Shown here: positions 7,044 through 15,035 of the stretch, piece by piece
Numbering within the stretch: the first letter of the stretch is position 1
Layout of the letters: the number at the start of each line of letters is the position of its first letter
DNA from: Chlorogloeopsis fritschii
GTDB lineage: Bacteria; Cyanobacteriota; Cyanobacteriia; Cyanobacteriales; Nostocaceae
NCBI RefSeq assembly: GCF_043099315.1
Contig: NZ_CP170746.1
Strand: one strand, 5' to 3'
Length of the DNA stretch: 64,000 nt
Program-made: the position numbers and the translations under genes
The notes under the pieces: generated by a model
Databases searched by the model: none
What the model was told of the DNA's origin: nothing
The model's input: the letters and a program-made list of their open reading frames with translations, nothing else

Positions 7044-9476
7044 ATGGCAGGGAGTTTTGAGCAAGCCACACTTGTTAGTCCTCAACCTTTTTTGGAACTA
7101 AATAATCGCGGTCATATATTGCGGCTTTATTTACAAAAAGATGAACATCGGTTAGGGCGCGGTCGTGACTGGGCAGATTTAGAAGTGCCGATCGGTTGGG
7201 AAGTCTTCTCTAGAAAACAAGCAGTCTTAAAAAAAGAAGGAGAAGACTATCGAATTTATGACGGTGATGGTAGCGCTGCCAGTCGCAATGGAATATTTAT
7301 CAATCAAACTCGAATAGATGCCACTGAAGGCTATCTTTTAAAAAATGGGGTGCAACTGGACATCGGGCAATCTCCTCATAACCGCATTCAGTTGACTTAC
7401 TGTAATCCAGTTGAATCTCCGGTAGTCATTCCCAGTAATCGCCGCCTAGTACTAAAAGGTTTGAAAGAATGGCCTGTACAACTAGGGCGTGCCCCCAAGT
7501 CGGATCGCTACTCTTCAATGCAGTTAGACGCGCCGACAGTCTCTCGCCTGCACGCCACGATTTATCCAGACGGGCAAGGAAAACACATTCTGCAAGACCT
7601 CAGTACAAATGGTATTTTTGTTAACGGTCAAAGAATTTCCAAACGCGTGCATTTAGAGGATGAAAGCAGGATTCAGATTGGCCCGTTTAGCCTGCTATAT
7701 CGCACTGATTACTTAGAATTATTAAATACTGGTAGTCAAATTCGCTTGGATGTTCACCGCTTGCAGCGCAAGGTGAAAGACAAGGAGGGGCGAGAAAAAA
7801 TCATCCTCAATGATGTCTCTTTGGTGATTGAACCAGGGCAATTGGTGGCTTTAGTGGGTGGTAGTGGCGCTGGTAAGTCCACGTTGATGAAATCTTTGTT
7901 GGGAATTGAACCAGTATCTTCTGGCACAGTATACCTGAATGGGGATAATTTGCGGCAGAACTGGCCGATGTATCGTTCGCAAATTGGCTATGTTCCCCAG
8001 GATGATATTGTGCATCCTGACTTAAGAGTAGAAGAAGTTCTGGCTTACGCTTGCAAACTGCGGCTTCCACCAGATATAAACGTGAAGCAGGTAGTCGATA
8101 CTACCTTAGAACAGATTAAACTCACTCATGTGAGAACAAACTTTATTCGCAATCTCAGTGGTGGGCAACGCAAACGCGTCAGCATCGGTGTAGAGTTGTT
8201 AGCCGATCCGAAATTGTTCTTTTTAGATGAACCGACTTCTGGTCTCGATCCAGGCTTAGATAAAGAGATGATGCGCTTGTTGCGGGAGTTGGCAGATCAA
8301 GGACGAACAGTAGTACTAGTTACCCATGCGACAGCAAATATTGAGGTGTGCGATCGCATTGCATTTATGGGTAGAGGTGGTAAACTCTGCTACTACGGGC
8401 CACCCCAGCAAGCACTGGGCTTTTTTGAAATGCCCTCAGAAGATTTGAAGTATTTTTCGGATATTTATATCAAACTTGACCAAGGAGGGAATGGCAAGGA
8501 CGTTGCAGCCACGGTTGACCATTGGTCGCTAAAATATCAGCAATCACCAGAATTTAAAACCTACGTTAAATCTCAATTAAAACCTGGTAAGGATCGTACT
8601 TCTAAACCTGATGGCTCTATCCACACGGGGATATCTCCGCTCAAACAACTGTGGTTGTTGAGTCAGCGGTATTTACAATTAGTTTTGCGCGATCGCGCGA
8701 GCATTATTTTCTCATTATTATCGGGGCCAATAGCGATCGGGCTTACTGCTTGGATTTTAAAAGATGAGACACCCCTAGAAAGACTCAATCCGCCAGAGAT
8801 AACGCAAGGCCCTTTAGCGCTTAAAGTACTGTTTATCTTCAGTTGTATTGGTATTTGGGTAGGGCTTTCTAGTTCTGTACGTGAAATTATCAAAGAAGCA
8901 GCCATTTACACGCGAGAACGACTGATTAATTTGGGCTTGCTTCCTTATTTAGGTTCTAAAATATTGATTCGTTCTGGTTTAGCCCTGCTGCAAACTCTAT
9001 TAATTGTTGTGGCAATTTTAGTTGGTTTCCAAGCACCAGAATCTGATTTATTGCCTTGGTTTTTGGGTTTAGGAATTACTACATTTTTAACTCTGTTGGC
9101 TAGTGTTAGCCTCAGTTTAATGATTTCTGCCTTGGTGAAAAGTGAAAACGAGGCAAATAGTATTCTCCCCTTAATTATGATTCCCCAAATAATTCTTTCA
9201 GGGGTGTTATTTGAGATGAAAGGATTAGCTGCTAAATTGGGATGGCTAACAATTAGTAGATGGTCTATAGGTGCCTATGGAACCCTTATTAATGTTAATG
9301 CTATGGTTCCAAAAAATACTCCTGGTTTACCGTCTTTAGATAATATTTTTAAAACTTCTGCTGTTTACGAGCCAAGTTGGGATAATTTAGGTTTAAATTG
9401 GGGAATTTTGGGTGTGCATACGTTAGTTTATTTAATCGTGGCGCTGTTGTTGCAGAAGCGCAAAGATATTGTGTAA
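7044..9476 (+). CDS. ABC-2/ABCG-like transporter with two N-terminal FHA domains
   Basis: 810 residues. FHA domain 1 is about 25-118 (LGRGRDW, VFSRKQA, NGIFING-like NGIFINQ); FHA domain 2 is about 135-222 (LGRAPKS, VSRLHATI, LSTNGIFVNG) and keeps the Arg, Ser and His/Asn positions used for phosphothreonine binding. The ATPase (about 235-465) has Walker A GGSGAGKST (272-280), signature LSGGQRKRVSIG, Walker B LFFLDEPTSGLD and a switch His in VLVTHA. The C-terminal half (about 545-805) is an ABC-2/ABCG membrane domain with six or so hydrophobic segments. ATPase-first order and sequence resemble ABCG half-transporters, so it should act as a homodimeric exporter or floppase. FHA domains suggest control by threonine phosphorylation, and two Ser/Thr kinases lie within 6.5 kb. 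The substrate is unknown. No clear ribosome binding site precedes the ATG at 7044. Confidence 0.95.
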   Translation: MAGSFEQATLVSPQPFLELNNRGHILRLYLQKDEHRLGRGRDWADLEVPIGWEVFSRKQAVLKKEGEDYRIYDGDGSAASRNGIFINQTRIDATEGYLLKNGVQLDIGQSPHNRIQLTYCNPVESPVVIPSNRRLVLKGLKEWPVQLGRAPKSDRYSSMQLDAPTVSRLHATIYPDGQGKHILQDLSTNGIFVNGQRISKRVHLEDESRIQIGPFSLLYRTDYLELLNTGSQIRLDVHRLQRKVKDKEGREKIILNDVSLVIEPGQLVALVGGSGAGKSTLMKSLLGIEPVSSGTVYLNGDNLRQNWPMYRSQIGYVPQDDIVHPDLRVEEVLAYACKLRLPPDINVKQVVDTTLEQIKLTHVRTNFIRNLSGGQRKRVSIGVELLADPKLFFLDEPTSGLDPGLDKEMMRLLRELADQGRTVVLVTHATANIEVCDRIAFMGRGGKLCYYGPPQQALGFFEMPSEDLKYFSDIYIKLDQGGNGKDVAATVDHWSLKYQQSPEFKTYVKSQLKPGKDRTSKPDGSIHTGISPLKQLWLLSQRYLQLVLRDRASIIFSLLSGPIAIGLTAWILKDETPLERLNPPEITQGPLALKVLFIFSCIGIWVGLSSSVREIIKEAAIYTRERLINLGLLPYLGSKILIRSGLALLQTLLIVVAILVGFQAPESDLLPWFLGLGITTFLTLLASVSLSLMISALVKSENEANSILPLIMIPQIILSGVLFEMKGLAAKLGWLTISRWSIGAYGTLINVNAMVPKNTPGLPSLDNIFKTSAVYEPSWDNLGLNWGILGVHTLVYLIVALLLQKRKDIV

Positions 9477-9580
9477 TAGAGATTACAAATCAGAAAAAAA
9501 TGAAGATTTGATAGACATTTTTTACGTTAAGTTCCGAGCAATATTTATTAAGCTATATATTGCATCTACGCTCTTGTCTG

Positions 9581-9630
9581 CCAAGAAATAAATTTCTGGG
9601 CTGCAAAGCCAAAGTCTACTAAAGTAGACT
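9581..9630. repeat. Double stem-loop intergenic element
   Basis: Two short hairpins lie side by side: AGAAAT-AA-ATTTCT (9584-9597) and AGTCTACT-AA-AGTAGACT (9613-9630), joined by gggctgcaaagcca. Similar paired palindromes are scattered between genes in Nostocales genomes. It could be a repeat element or a weak transcript end for the FHA transporter gene. Confidence 0.5.
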
Positions 9631-9751
9631 GGGTAAAATTTTCAGTCCGTTTTCTCTAGGCGATCGCTTAATCTACAGTTATAGAATTCCCTAAAAATTT
9701 TTCAAAATAACAAAAACTCTAGCAGCAATATATTCAATTGAAATTAAACCT

Positions 9752-9988
9752 ATGACAACCGTAGTAATCAAACCTTCATCTTGGCTAACGACTGGTATTC
9801 GAGTTGAAAAAGTCAATAATCTTAATCTGTTTAAATTTACAGAGAAATTAGGTTTACGGATGCAAGAACTCCTAAATAGAAAAAAAGCTGATTCTCTGAC
9901 ACCAGAAGAAGCAGCTGAGTTGGAAGCAATTGGAGAATTAGACGTAATTTTTAGCTACATCAATGCGATGATTGCTTCTGTTGGATGA
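9752..9988 (+). CDS. Small conserved-looking hypothetical protein, 78 residues
   Basis: The protein begins MTTVVIKPSSWLTTGIRVEK and has a helical, charged second half with KADSLTPEEAAELEAIGEL. That segment resembles small cyanobacterial proteins that precede HNH nuclease genes, or orphan antitoxin-like proteins; this is from memory and is weak. No nuclease partner follows: the next gene is a convergent Uma2-family gene 21 bases away. No signal peptide or membrane segment. Codon use and composition look like a real gene. The function is not recognised. Confidence 0.7.
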   Translation: MTTVVIKPSSWLTTGIRVEKVNNLNLFKFTEKLGLRMQELLNRKKADSLTPEEAAELEAIGELDVIFSYINAMIASVG

Positions 9989-10009
9989 TAGCCAAAAATA
10001 GGTAATTTC

Positions 10010-10741
10010 TCACGCTTCCGGTTCTATCCCCGCCGCTCGCAATTGTGCTGCTAATCGTTCGGCACGTTGTCGCTCTTGTTCAGCGCGTTGTCTTTCTTGT
10101 TCGGCTAACTCCGATCCCCACAGTAGCAATTGCCCTTGTTCATCCCACCACCGCAACCAGTAGTCTGTACGGTTTTCACGGGTTCCTTGCCACACGCCCA
10201 AATTGAGATTCATTTCTGCTATCCAGTAGCGGTTATTTTCATCAGGCGGTTGTACTAGATACTGTTCTGAGTTGTGTAATCGATAAACTTCTATACTGCC
10301 GCTATCTGGTTCAAAGATGACGTAGTTCGGTACTTTTAAAATGCGTTCGTAGAAAAACCATTTGCCTGGGGGATAAGTCGGTTTGATAGAATACTCTGCA
10401 CCATCGGTATCGGAAATAAATTCCATCACAATGACTGGCATATCTCCCTGTAGCTGGGGAGTGTAACTGCGTTTTACTTCCTCTCGCGCAACGCGGATGC
10501 TGGGTACATATGCCCAATCGGGAGCTTTAATGACAATTTTGCCATTCACGGTGGCGCAGATGCCGTAATTTGTTGGTGCTAGGGCGTTTTGAGGTAATTT
10601 ACCAGCAAATTCTAAGCTTTCGGTTAAGGCTGCGGCGAGGGAAGGCTGATTGATGTTATCCACTGGCTCATCTGGCAGTTTGTAATCATCAGGTAATTTT
10701 TCCCAAGTGATTTTATAGTCTTGAGTGACAGTTGCTGTCAT
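10010..10741 (-). CDS. Uma2-family (DUF820) PD-(D/E)XK-like protein
   Basis: 243 residues from the ATG at 10741, which is preceded by AAAGGA at 9 bases; the longer frame to 10822 adds 27 residues encoded by repeat-like sequence and is unlikely. Features of the Uma2/DUF820 family: an N-terminal region with LPDDYKLPDEPV, a core with APDWAYVPSI, MPVIVMEFISD (the acidic-x-E strand of the nuclease-like fold) and YVIFEPDSGSIEVYRL, and a C-terminal tail rich in repeated EQERQRA heptads likely to form a coiled coil. These proteins are greatly expanded in filamentous cyanobacteria; nuclease activity is predicted from fold and mostly unproven. It lies 112 bases downstream of radA on the same strand. 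Confidence 0.88.
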   Translation of the reverse strand: MTATVTQDYKITWEKLPDDYKLPDEPVDNINQPSLAAALTESLEFAGKLPQNALAPTNYGICATVNGKIVIKAPDWAYVPSIRVAREEVKRSYTPQLQGDMPVIVMEFISDTDGAEYSIKPTYPPGKWFFYERILKVPNYVIFEPDSGSIEVYRLHNSEQYLVQPPDENNRYWIAEMNLNLGVWQGTRENRTDYWLRWWDEQGQLLLWGSELAEQERQRAEQERQRAERLAAQLRAAGIEPEA

Positions 10742-10853
10742 AGTGATTTTTCCTTTCACTAGGGGTGGGGGTATAGGAGTGTAGGGGATTATAAATTCAA
10801 AACTCAACATAATTTTCCTCACACACTTATCCCCTTACACCCTTTTTGAAGAT

Positions 10854-12380
10854 TTAATCCTCGTCTGGTTCTAAATCAGAATCTTCCAGTGTATGCTGCG
10901 GGATGGCGGCAATAATCGCATCTATTACTTTTGCCACTGGCAAAATCTCAATATTTAAGTCAGGAAATTTTTGCCCTTTCGGAACGATCGCTCGCTTAAA
11001 TCCCAGTTTTGCCGCTTCTTTCAACCGCAACTCCATTTGTGAGACAGCACGTACTTGCCCGCCTAACCCGACTTCGCCAATAAGCACAGTGCCGGGATCT
11101 ACAATCCGATCGCGAAAACTAGCAACAAGGGCGATCGCTACTCCCAAATCGACTGCTGGTTCTTCTACATTCAACCCGCCAGCGGAAGCTACATAGGAAT
11201 CTAATTTAGACATGGGAATTCCTACTCTCTTTTCCAATACGGCGAGAATTTGCACGAGACGATTGTAATCCACGCCTGTAGCGGAACGCCGGGGAGAAGG
11301 ATAACTAGTGGGGCTTACCAGTGCTTGTAATTCCACAACGATGGGGCGCGTTCCTTCGCAAGCCACTACAATTGCCGTACCGGGAGCGGGATCGTCGCGG
11401 TTGCCCAAAAATAATTCTGAGGGATTGGGAACTTCTCGCAACCCATTTTCTACCATTTCAAAAATGCCAATTTCGTGGGTGGCACCAAAACGGTTTTTCA
11501 CCGTGCGTAATAACCGATGGGAGGCAAAGCGATCGCCTTCAAAATACAACACGGTATCTACCAAGTGTTCTAAAACTTTCGGCCCGGCGATCGCTCCTTC
11601 TTTGGTGACGTGTCCCACAATTAACATGGTGATGTCTTCGTGCTTTGCCACCTTCATCAAAGCGGCGGTACATTCGCGTACCTGCGCTACCGAACCAGGC
11701 GCAGAGGTAAGTGCAGGAAAGAATACGGTTTGAATACTATCAATCACCGTTAGATTCGGTTTGAGAGAGTCCATTTCCTTTAAAATCTCTTCCAAATCTG
11801 TTTCCGGTAATACATATAAATCTGCGCTTTCTTCATCAGATTCTTGTAGATGTACGGTTTCTTCTGCTACTTTGCTTTTACCGTTGTCATCACCTACAAC
11901 ATTAAGAGTTGGTGTTACTCCCAAGCGTGAAGCTCTCAATTTTACTTGTTGTCCTGATTCTTCTCCAGAAACATATAAGATGCGGTATCTTTGTGCTAGT
12001 TCATTTGATACTTGTAATAATAAAGTAGATTTACCTATACCAGGATCGCCACCAATTAATACCATCGAGCCGGGAACAACACCACCGCCCAATACTCGAT
12101 CTAGTTCTCCATAACCAGAAGCCCAACGCGTGACTTGGCGATCGCTAATTTGGTCGAATTTTAAAGATGCTCGTGGCTTGGCTGGTTTATTTGCTGATTT
12201 ACTTGTTCCCTGTTGAGAGTGCCAAGCACTCACTCCTCGACTTGGTATATCCGTTGAAGATTGGATGGCAATTTGCTCTTCTAGAGAGTTATATGTGCCG
12301 CAAGCTGGACATTTCCCAAACCATTGAGGAGATTCTGCTCCACATTCGTTACAAACGTAATAAGTTTTTTGCTTTGGCAT
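10854..12380 (-). CDS. radA: DNA repair protein RadA
   Basis: 508 residues, ATG at 12380. N-terminal four-cysteine zinc finger (CNEC at 10-13, CPAC at 24-27), RecA-like ATPase with Walker A GGDPGIGKSTLL, the RadA-specific KNRFG motif in TVKNRFGATHEIG, and a C-terminal Lon-protease-like domain ending with GLGGQVRAVSQMELRLKEA and KRAIVPKG. RadA is a hexameric helicase-like ATPase that extends D-loops and processes recombination intermediates. A roughly 35-residue acidic insert (around 165-200, including KSKVAEETVHLQESDEES) follows the Walker A region; this is longer than in E. coli RadA. It is divergent from rpaB, separated by 171 bases. Confidence 0.97.
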   Translation of the reverse strand: MPKQKTYYVCNECGAESPQWFGKCPACGTYNSLEEQIAIQSSTDIPSRGVSAWHSQQGTSKSANKPAKPRASLKFDQISDRQVTRWASGYGELDRVLGGGVVPGSMVLIGGDPGIGKSTLLLQVSNELAQRYRILYVSGEESGQQVKLRASRLGVTPTLNVVGDDNGKSKVAEETVHLQESDEESADLYVLPETDLEEILKEMDSLKPNLTVIDSIQTVFFPALTSAPGSVAQVRECTAALMKVAKHEDITMLIVGHVTKEGAIAGPKVLEHLVDTVLYFEGDRFASHRLLRTVKNRFGATHEIGIFEMVENGLREVPNPSELFLGNRDDPAPGTAIVVACEGTRPIVVELQALVSPTSYPSPRRSATGVDYNRLVQILAVLEKRVGIPMSKLDSYVASAGGLNVEEPAVDLGVAIALVASFRDRIVDPGTVLIGEVGLGGQVRAVSQMELRLKEAAKLGFKRAIVPKGQKFPDLNIEILPVAKVIDAIIAAIPQHTLEDSDLEPDED

Positions 12381-12551
12381 TCTTAAATCTTATTAAATAA
12401 TCTTAATTTTTCCTTAATTATTCGACCAAACGAAAACTAAATAATGGTGGTGTTTACAGCTTTTTTCCAACTTAATGAATGGAATGATATCTTAATATTA
12501 TGGTATGAAAAATTAATCATGAAAAATTTTAGTTAAGGAGCGTTGAGAAAC

Positions 12552-13280
12552 TTGGAAAGTCATAAAGAAAAAATTCTGGTAGTTGATGATGAAGCCAGTA
12601 TTCGCCGAATTTTAGAAACGCGCCTTTCTATGATTGGCTACGATGTGGTTACTGCTGGCGATGGGGAAGAAGCTTTAGAAACATTTCGTAAAACCGACCC
12701 TGATCTGGTAGTTTTGGATGTTATGATGCCCAAGCTAGATGGCTATGGTGTCTGTCAAGAATTACGTAAAGAATCAGACGTCCCAATTATTATGTTAACA
12801 GCCTTGGGAGACGTTGCCGATCGCATTACCGGCTTGGAATTGGGTGCTGACGATTACGTAGTTAAACCTTTTTCTCCAAAGGAATTGGAAGCTAGAATTC
12901 GCTCAGTTTTGCGGCGCGTAGACAAAACTGGAGCCTCTGGCATTCCCAGTTCAGGAGTAATTCATGTTGGTAATATTAAAATCGACACGAATAAGCGACA
13001 AGTCTATAAAGGTGATGAGCGTATTCGCTTAACTGGCATGGAATTTAGCTTGCTAGAGTTATTAGTAAGTCGCTCTGGTGAAGCTTTTTCTCGCTCAGAA
13101 ATTCTGCAAGAAGTGTGGGGATATACACCAGAACGTCATGTTGACACTCGTGTGGTAGACGTGCATATCTCCCGTCTGCGAGCAAAATTGGAGGACGATC
13201 CTAGTAACCCAGAGTTAATACTCACAGCTAGAGGTACAGGCTATTTGTTTCAACGCATTATAGAACCAGGAGAGGAATGA
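12552..13280 (+). CDS. rpaB: OmpR-type response regulator RpaB, TTG start
   Basis: 242 residues. Receiver domain (about 5-120) with acidic pair DD12-13, phosphoacceptor Asp56 (VVLDVMMP), Thr in MLTALGD and Lys in VVKPFSP; then a winged-helix DNA-binding domain (about 140-235, LTGMEFSLLELLVS, HISRLRAKLEDDPSNP). The sequence closely matches RpaB, the essential cyanobacterial regulator of high-light and photosystem genes that works with the kinase NblS. No ATG fits: the choice is TTG at 12543 or TTG at 12552. I prefer 12552 because AAGGAG at 12535-12540 is 11 bases away (only 2 from the other), and the family N-terminus begins M-E-x-x-K-E-K. A single gtttaca half site upstream is not enough to claim autoregulation. 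Confidence 0.95.
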   Translation: MESHKEKILVVDDEASIRRILETRLSMIGYDVVTAGDGEEALETFRKTDPDLVVLDVMMPKLDGYGVCQELRKESDVPIIMLTALGDVADRITGLELGADDYVVKPFSPKELEARIRSVLRRVDKTGASGIPSSGVIHVGNIKIDTNKRQVYKGDERIRLTGMEFSLLELLVSRSGEAFSRSEILQEVWGYTPERHVDTRVVDVHISRLRAKLEDDPSNPELILTARGTGYLFQRIIEPGEE

Positions 13281-13282
13281 AT

Positions 13283-13392
13283 TATGAAGTATGAAGTGTA
13301 AAGTATGAAGTATGAAAAAGGTAGAAATAAGAACTTAGAATCCAGAATCCAGAATATTCTGACCGGAGGCGGAGCGTCTCCGGCTCCGCTCC
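13283..13392. repeat. Short tandem repeats and a GC hairpin downstream of rpaB
   Basis: Copies of agtatgaa / agtgtaaa units run from about 13283 to 13316, followed by doubled atccaga and by a GC-rich inverted segment (ggaggcggag ... ctccgctcc, 13364-13392). Such short repeats are common between genes in filamentous cyanobacteria. The hairpin may also end the rpaB transcript. Confidence 0.55.
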
Positions 13393-13451
13393 TGACACCT
13401 GGCTTGTGACTACTGTTTCCTTCATCCTTTATCCTTCAGAATAGGTCGAGC

Positions 13452-14108
13452 ATGGCTAAATCCGATCCTAATCATGTTTTGCGGCGTCTGCCTATCTTTG
13501 TTGGTGGGTTAGGCGCTGTACTTTTGCTGGTTAATCGTTTGTTAACACCCCAAATTACTGATTCCCAAGCCCGTGCAGATGTGCTGGGTGTAATTTTAAG
13601 TGCGGTATTGATTTTAATAGGTTTGATTTGGCAGCAGGTACAACCCCAATCGCCTGATGCAGTAGAACTAGTTGGAGAAGAAGGTTTTGTACTTGCCCCT
13701 GATTTACCAGACAGAGTAAAAACAGAATTAGCTTGGGCATCTCATTTATTATTAACGAATACAGTAACGCGATCGCTTGTAGTTTTTTATCAAGGAAAAG
13801 TGTTATTGCGTCGTGGAATTTTAAGTACAAAATCTGAGGTAAAACCAGGAGTAATTTTAAAAAGAGTATTAGAAAAACAACAGCCAGTTTATTTAGTTGA
13901 TTTAAAAGTTTATCCAGGCAGAATTGAATTTGATTATTTACCAGAGAATACTCAAGGAGTAATTTGTCAACCAATTGGTAACCAAGGTGCTTTAATTTTA
14001 GGAGCAAATGCTCCTCGTAGTTATACCAAACAAGACGAAAATTGGATTGCTGGGATTGCCGATAAATTAGCTGTTACTTTAAATGAAGAAATGACTAATT
14101 ACAATTAA
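13452..14108 (+). CDS. Cofactor assembly of complex C subunit B (CCB2/CCB4-like, DUF2930)
   Basis: 218 residues. Two N-terminal membrane segments (about 14-30 and 42-62, with LPIFVGGLGAVLLLVNRLL) and a soluble domain with ELAWASHLLLTNTVTRSLVV and GVICQPIGNQGALILGANAP. This matches the cyanobacterial/plastid CCB2-CCB4 family, needed to attach haem ci to cytochrome b6 of the b6f complex. It follows rpaB by 171 bases that contain repeats, so shared transcription is uncertain. The long frame on the opposite strand (13555-14007) is a shadow. Confidence is good for the family, moderate for which CCB paralogue it represents. Confidence 0.85.
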   Translation: MAKSDPNHVLRRLPIFVGGLGAVLLLVNRLLTPQITDSQARADVLGVILSAVLILIGLIWQQVQPQSPDAVELVGEEGFVLAPDLPDRVKTELAWASHLLLTNTVTRSLVVFYQGKVLLRRGILSTKSEVKPGVILKRVLEKQQPVYLVDLKVYPGRIEFDYLPENTQGVICQPIGNQGALILGANAPRSYTKQDENWIAGIADKLAVTLNEEMTNYN

Positions 14109-14192
14109 CAATTAGCAATTAACAATTAAAGCTTGGGTTATTGCCCATGAGAGTCTTGCACTCTACGATTAAGAGAGTCAGAGGCTCTAGTT

Positions 14193-14265
14193 CTCGTTAC
14201 CAGGTTCAACCTAGTAACGAGGTTTTCGAGGCTCTGCCGTCTGCCGTCTGCCTTCTGCCTTCTAC
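14193..14265. repeat. Hairpin plus heptanucleotide tandem repeats
   Basis: A stem CTCGTTAC-C-AGG / CCT-A-GTAACGAG spans 14193-14221. It is followed by repeats of gccgtct and gccttct up to about 14265, and preceded by aacaatta-type repeats near 14100-14130. Together they fill the 173-base gap before the DUF456 gene; these look like cyanobacterial short tandemly repeated sequences. Confidence 0.6.
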
Positions 14266-14281
14266 TGAACAATAAAAACTT

Positions 14282-14800
14282 ATGCAAACAATCTACTGGT
14301 TACTTGTTGCCTTGATGGTTGTAGGTATTATCGGTGCTGTGGTTCCTGCTATTCCAGGAGCTAGCCTAATCTTAGTTGCTATTGTTATTTGGGGATTTGT
14401 TAGAGGTTCTTTTGCTGCTATTAGCGTGCCATTAGTTGTCACAGCTGTAGTGCTACTCTTGAGTATTGGAGTAGATTTTTTAGCTGCTTATTTAGGTGCA
14501 AAAAGAGCAGGTGCTAGCAAGTGGGGACAAATTGGCGCGATTGTCGGCTTTATTATAGGTTTTCTGGGATTGTTGCCGGCTTTGCCTGTGGGAGGCCCGT
14601 TGTTAGGAATGTTACTAGGGCCACTGTTGGGAGCAATTATTGCAGAATTTTTGTACCGACGGGATTTTTTCCTAGCGGTGAAAGCAGGTGTGGGAATTGT
14701 GGTAGGTACTGTAGTTGGAAATTTAATTCAGGGGTTGCTCGCGATTGCCGCAGTTGTAGTTTTCTTAGTTACAACTTGGCCGCAGGTATTTGGTAGTTGA
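14282..14800 (+). CDS. DUF456 family small membrane protein
   Basis: 172 residues, strongly hydrophobic and Gly-rich, with about four to five membrane segments. The PAIPGASLILVAIVIWG stretch near the start, ASKWGQIGAIVGFIIGFLG and GPLLGMLLGPLLGAIIAEFL repeat glycine-zipper-like patterns that define DUF456. No enzyme residues are visible. It is presumed to sit in the plasma or thylakoid membrane; function unknown. The ATG at 14282 has no strong ribosome site. Confidence 0.85.
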   Translation: MQTIYWLLVALMVVGIIGAVVPAIPGASLILVAIVIWGFVRGSFAAISVPLVVTAVVLLLSIGVDFLAAYLGAKRAGASKWGQIGAIVGFIIGFLGLLPALPVGGPLLGMLLGPLLGAIIAEFLYRRDFFLAVKAGVGIVVGTVVGNLIQGLLAIAAVVVFLVTTWPQVFGS

Positions 14801-14898
14801 ATTATAAATTATGTCTAATGTGAATTAGCCGAACTCACCTTAAGTCGCACCAAATAAATAATAGATTGATTGCAAAATCCAATTTTCTGGTAATAACA

Positions 14899-14961
14899 AC
14901 CACAGATAAACACAGATGCACACGGATGATTTATCTGTGTTTATCTGTGTCCATCTGTGGT
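14899..14961. repeat. 63-bp imperfect inverted repeat
   Basis: Arms accacagataaacacagat (14899-14918) and atctgtgttta...ccatctgtggt (14932-14961) can fold on each other with a short cacacggatgattt centre and a small bulge. The cacagat word occurs five times over both arms. Similar sequences occur dispersed in many genomes. No coding capacity; it lies between the convergent DUF456 and ABC ATPase genes, where it could end transcription both ways. Confidence 0.7.
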
Positions 14962-15035
14962 CGATTTCTCAAACATGATTGTTACTTGCCATTTTAATTC
15001 ACATCAGACTTGAATTCTGAATCCTTTTTTACAAC

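Noticed and set aside
13555..14007. 150-codon minus-strand frame opposite the CCB-like gene
   Set aside because: Leucine-rich composition arises from the reverse of the plus-strand gene; the plus-strand product has a clear family match.
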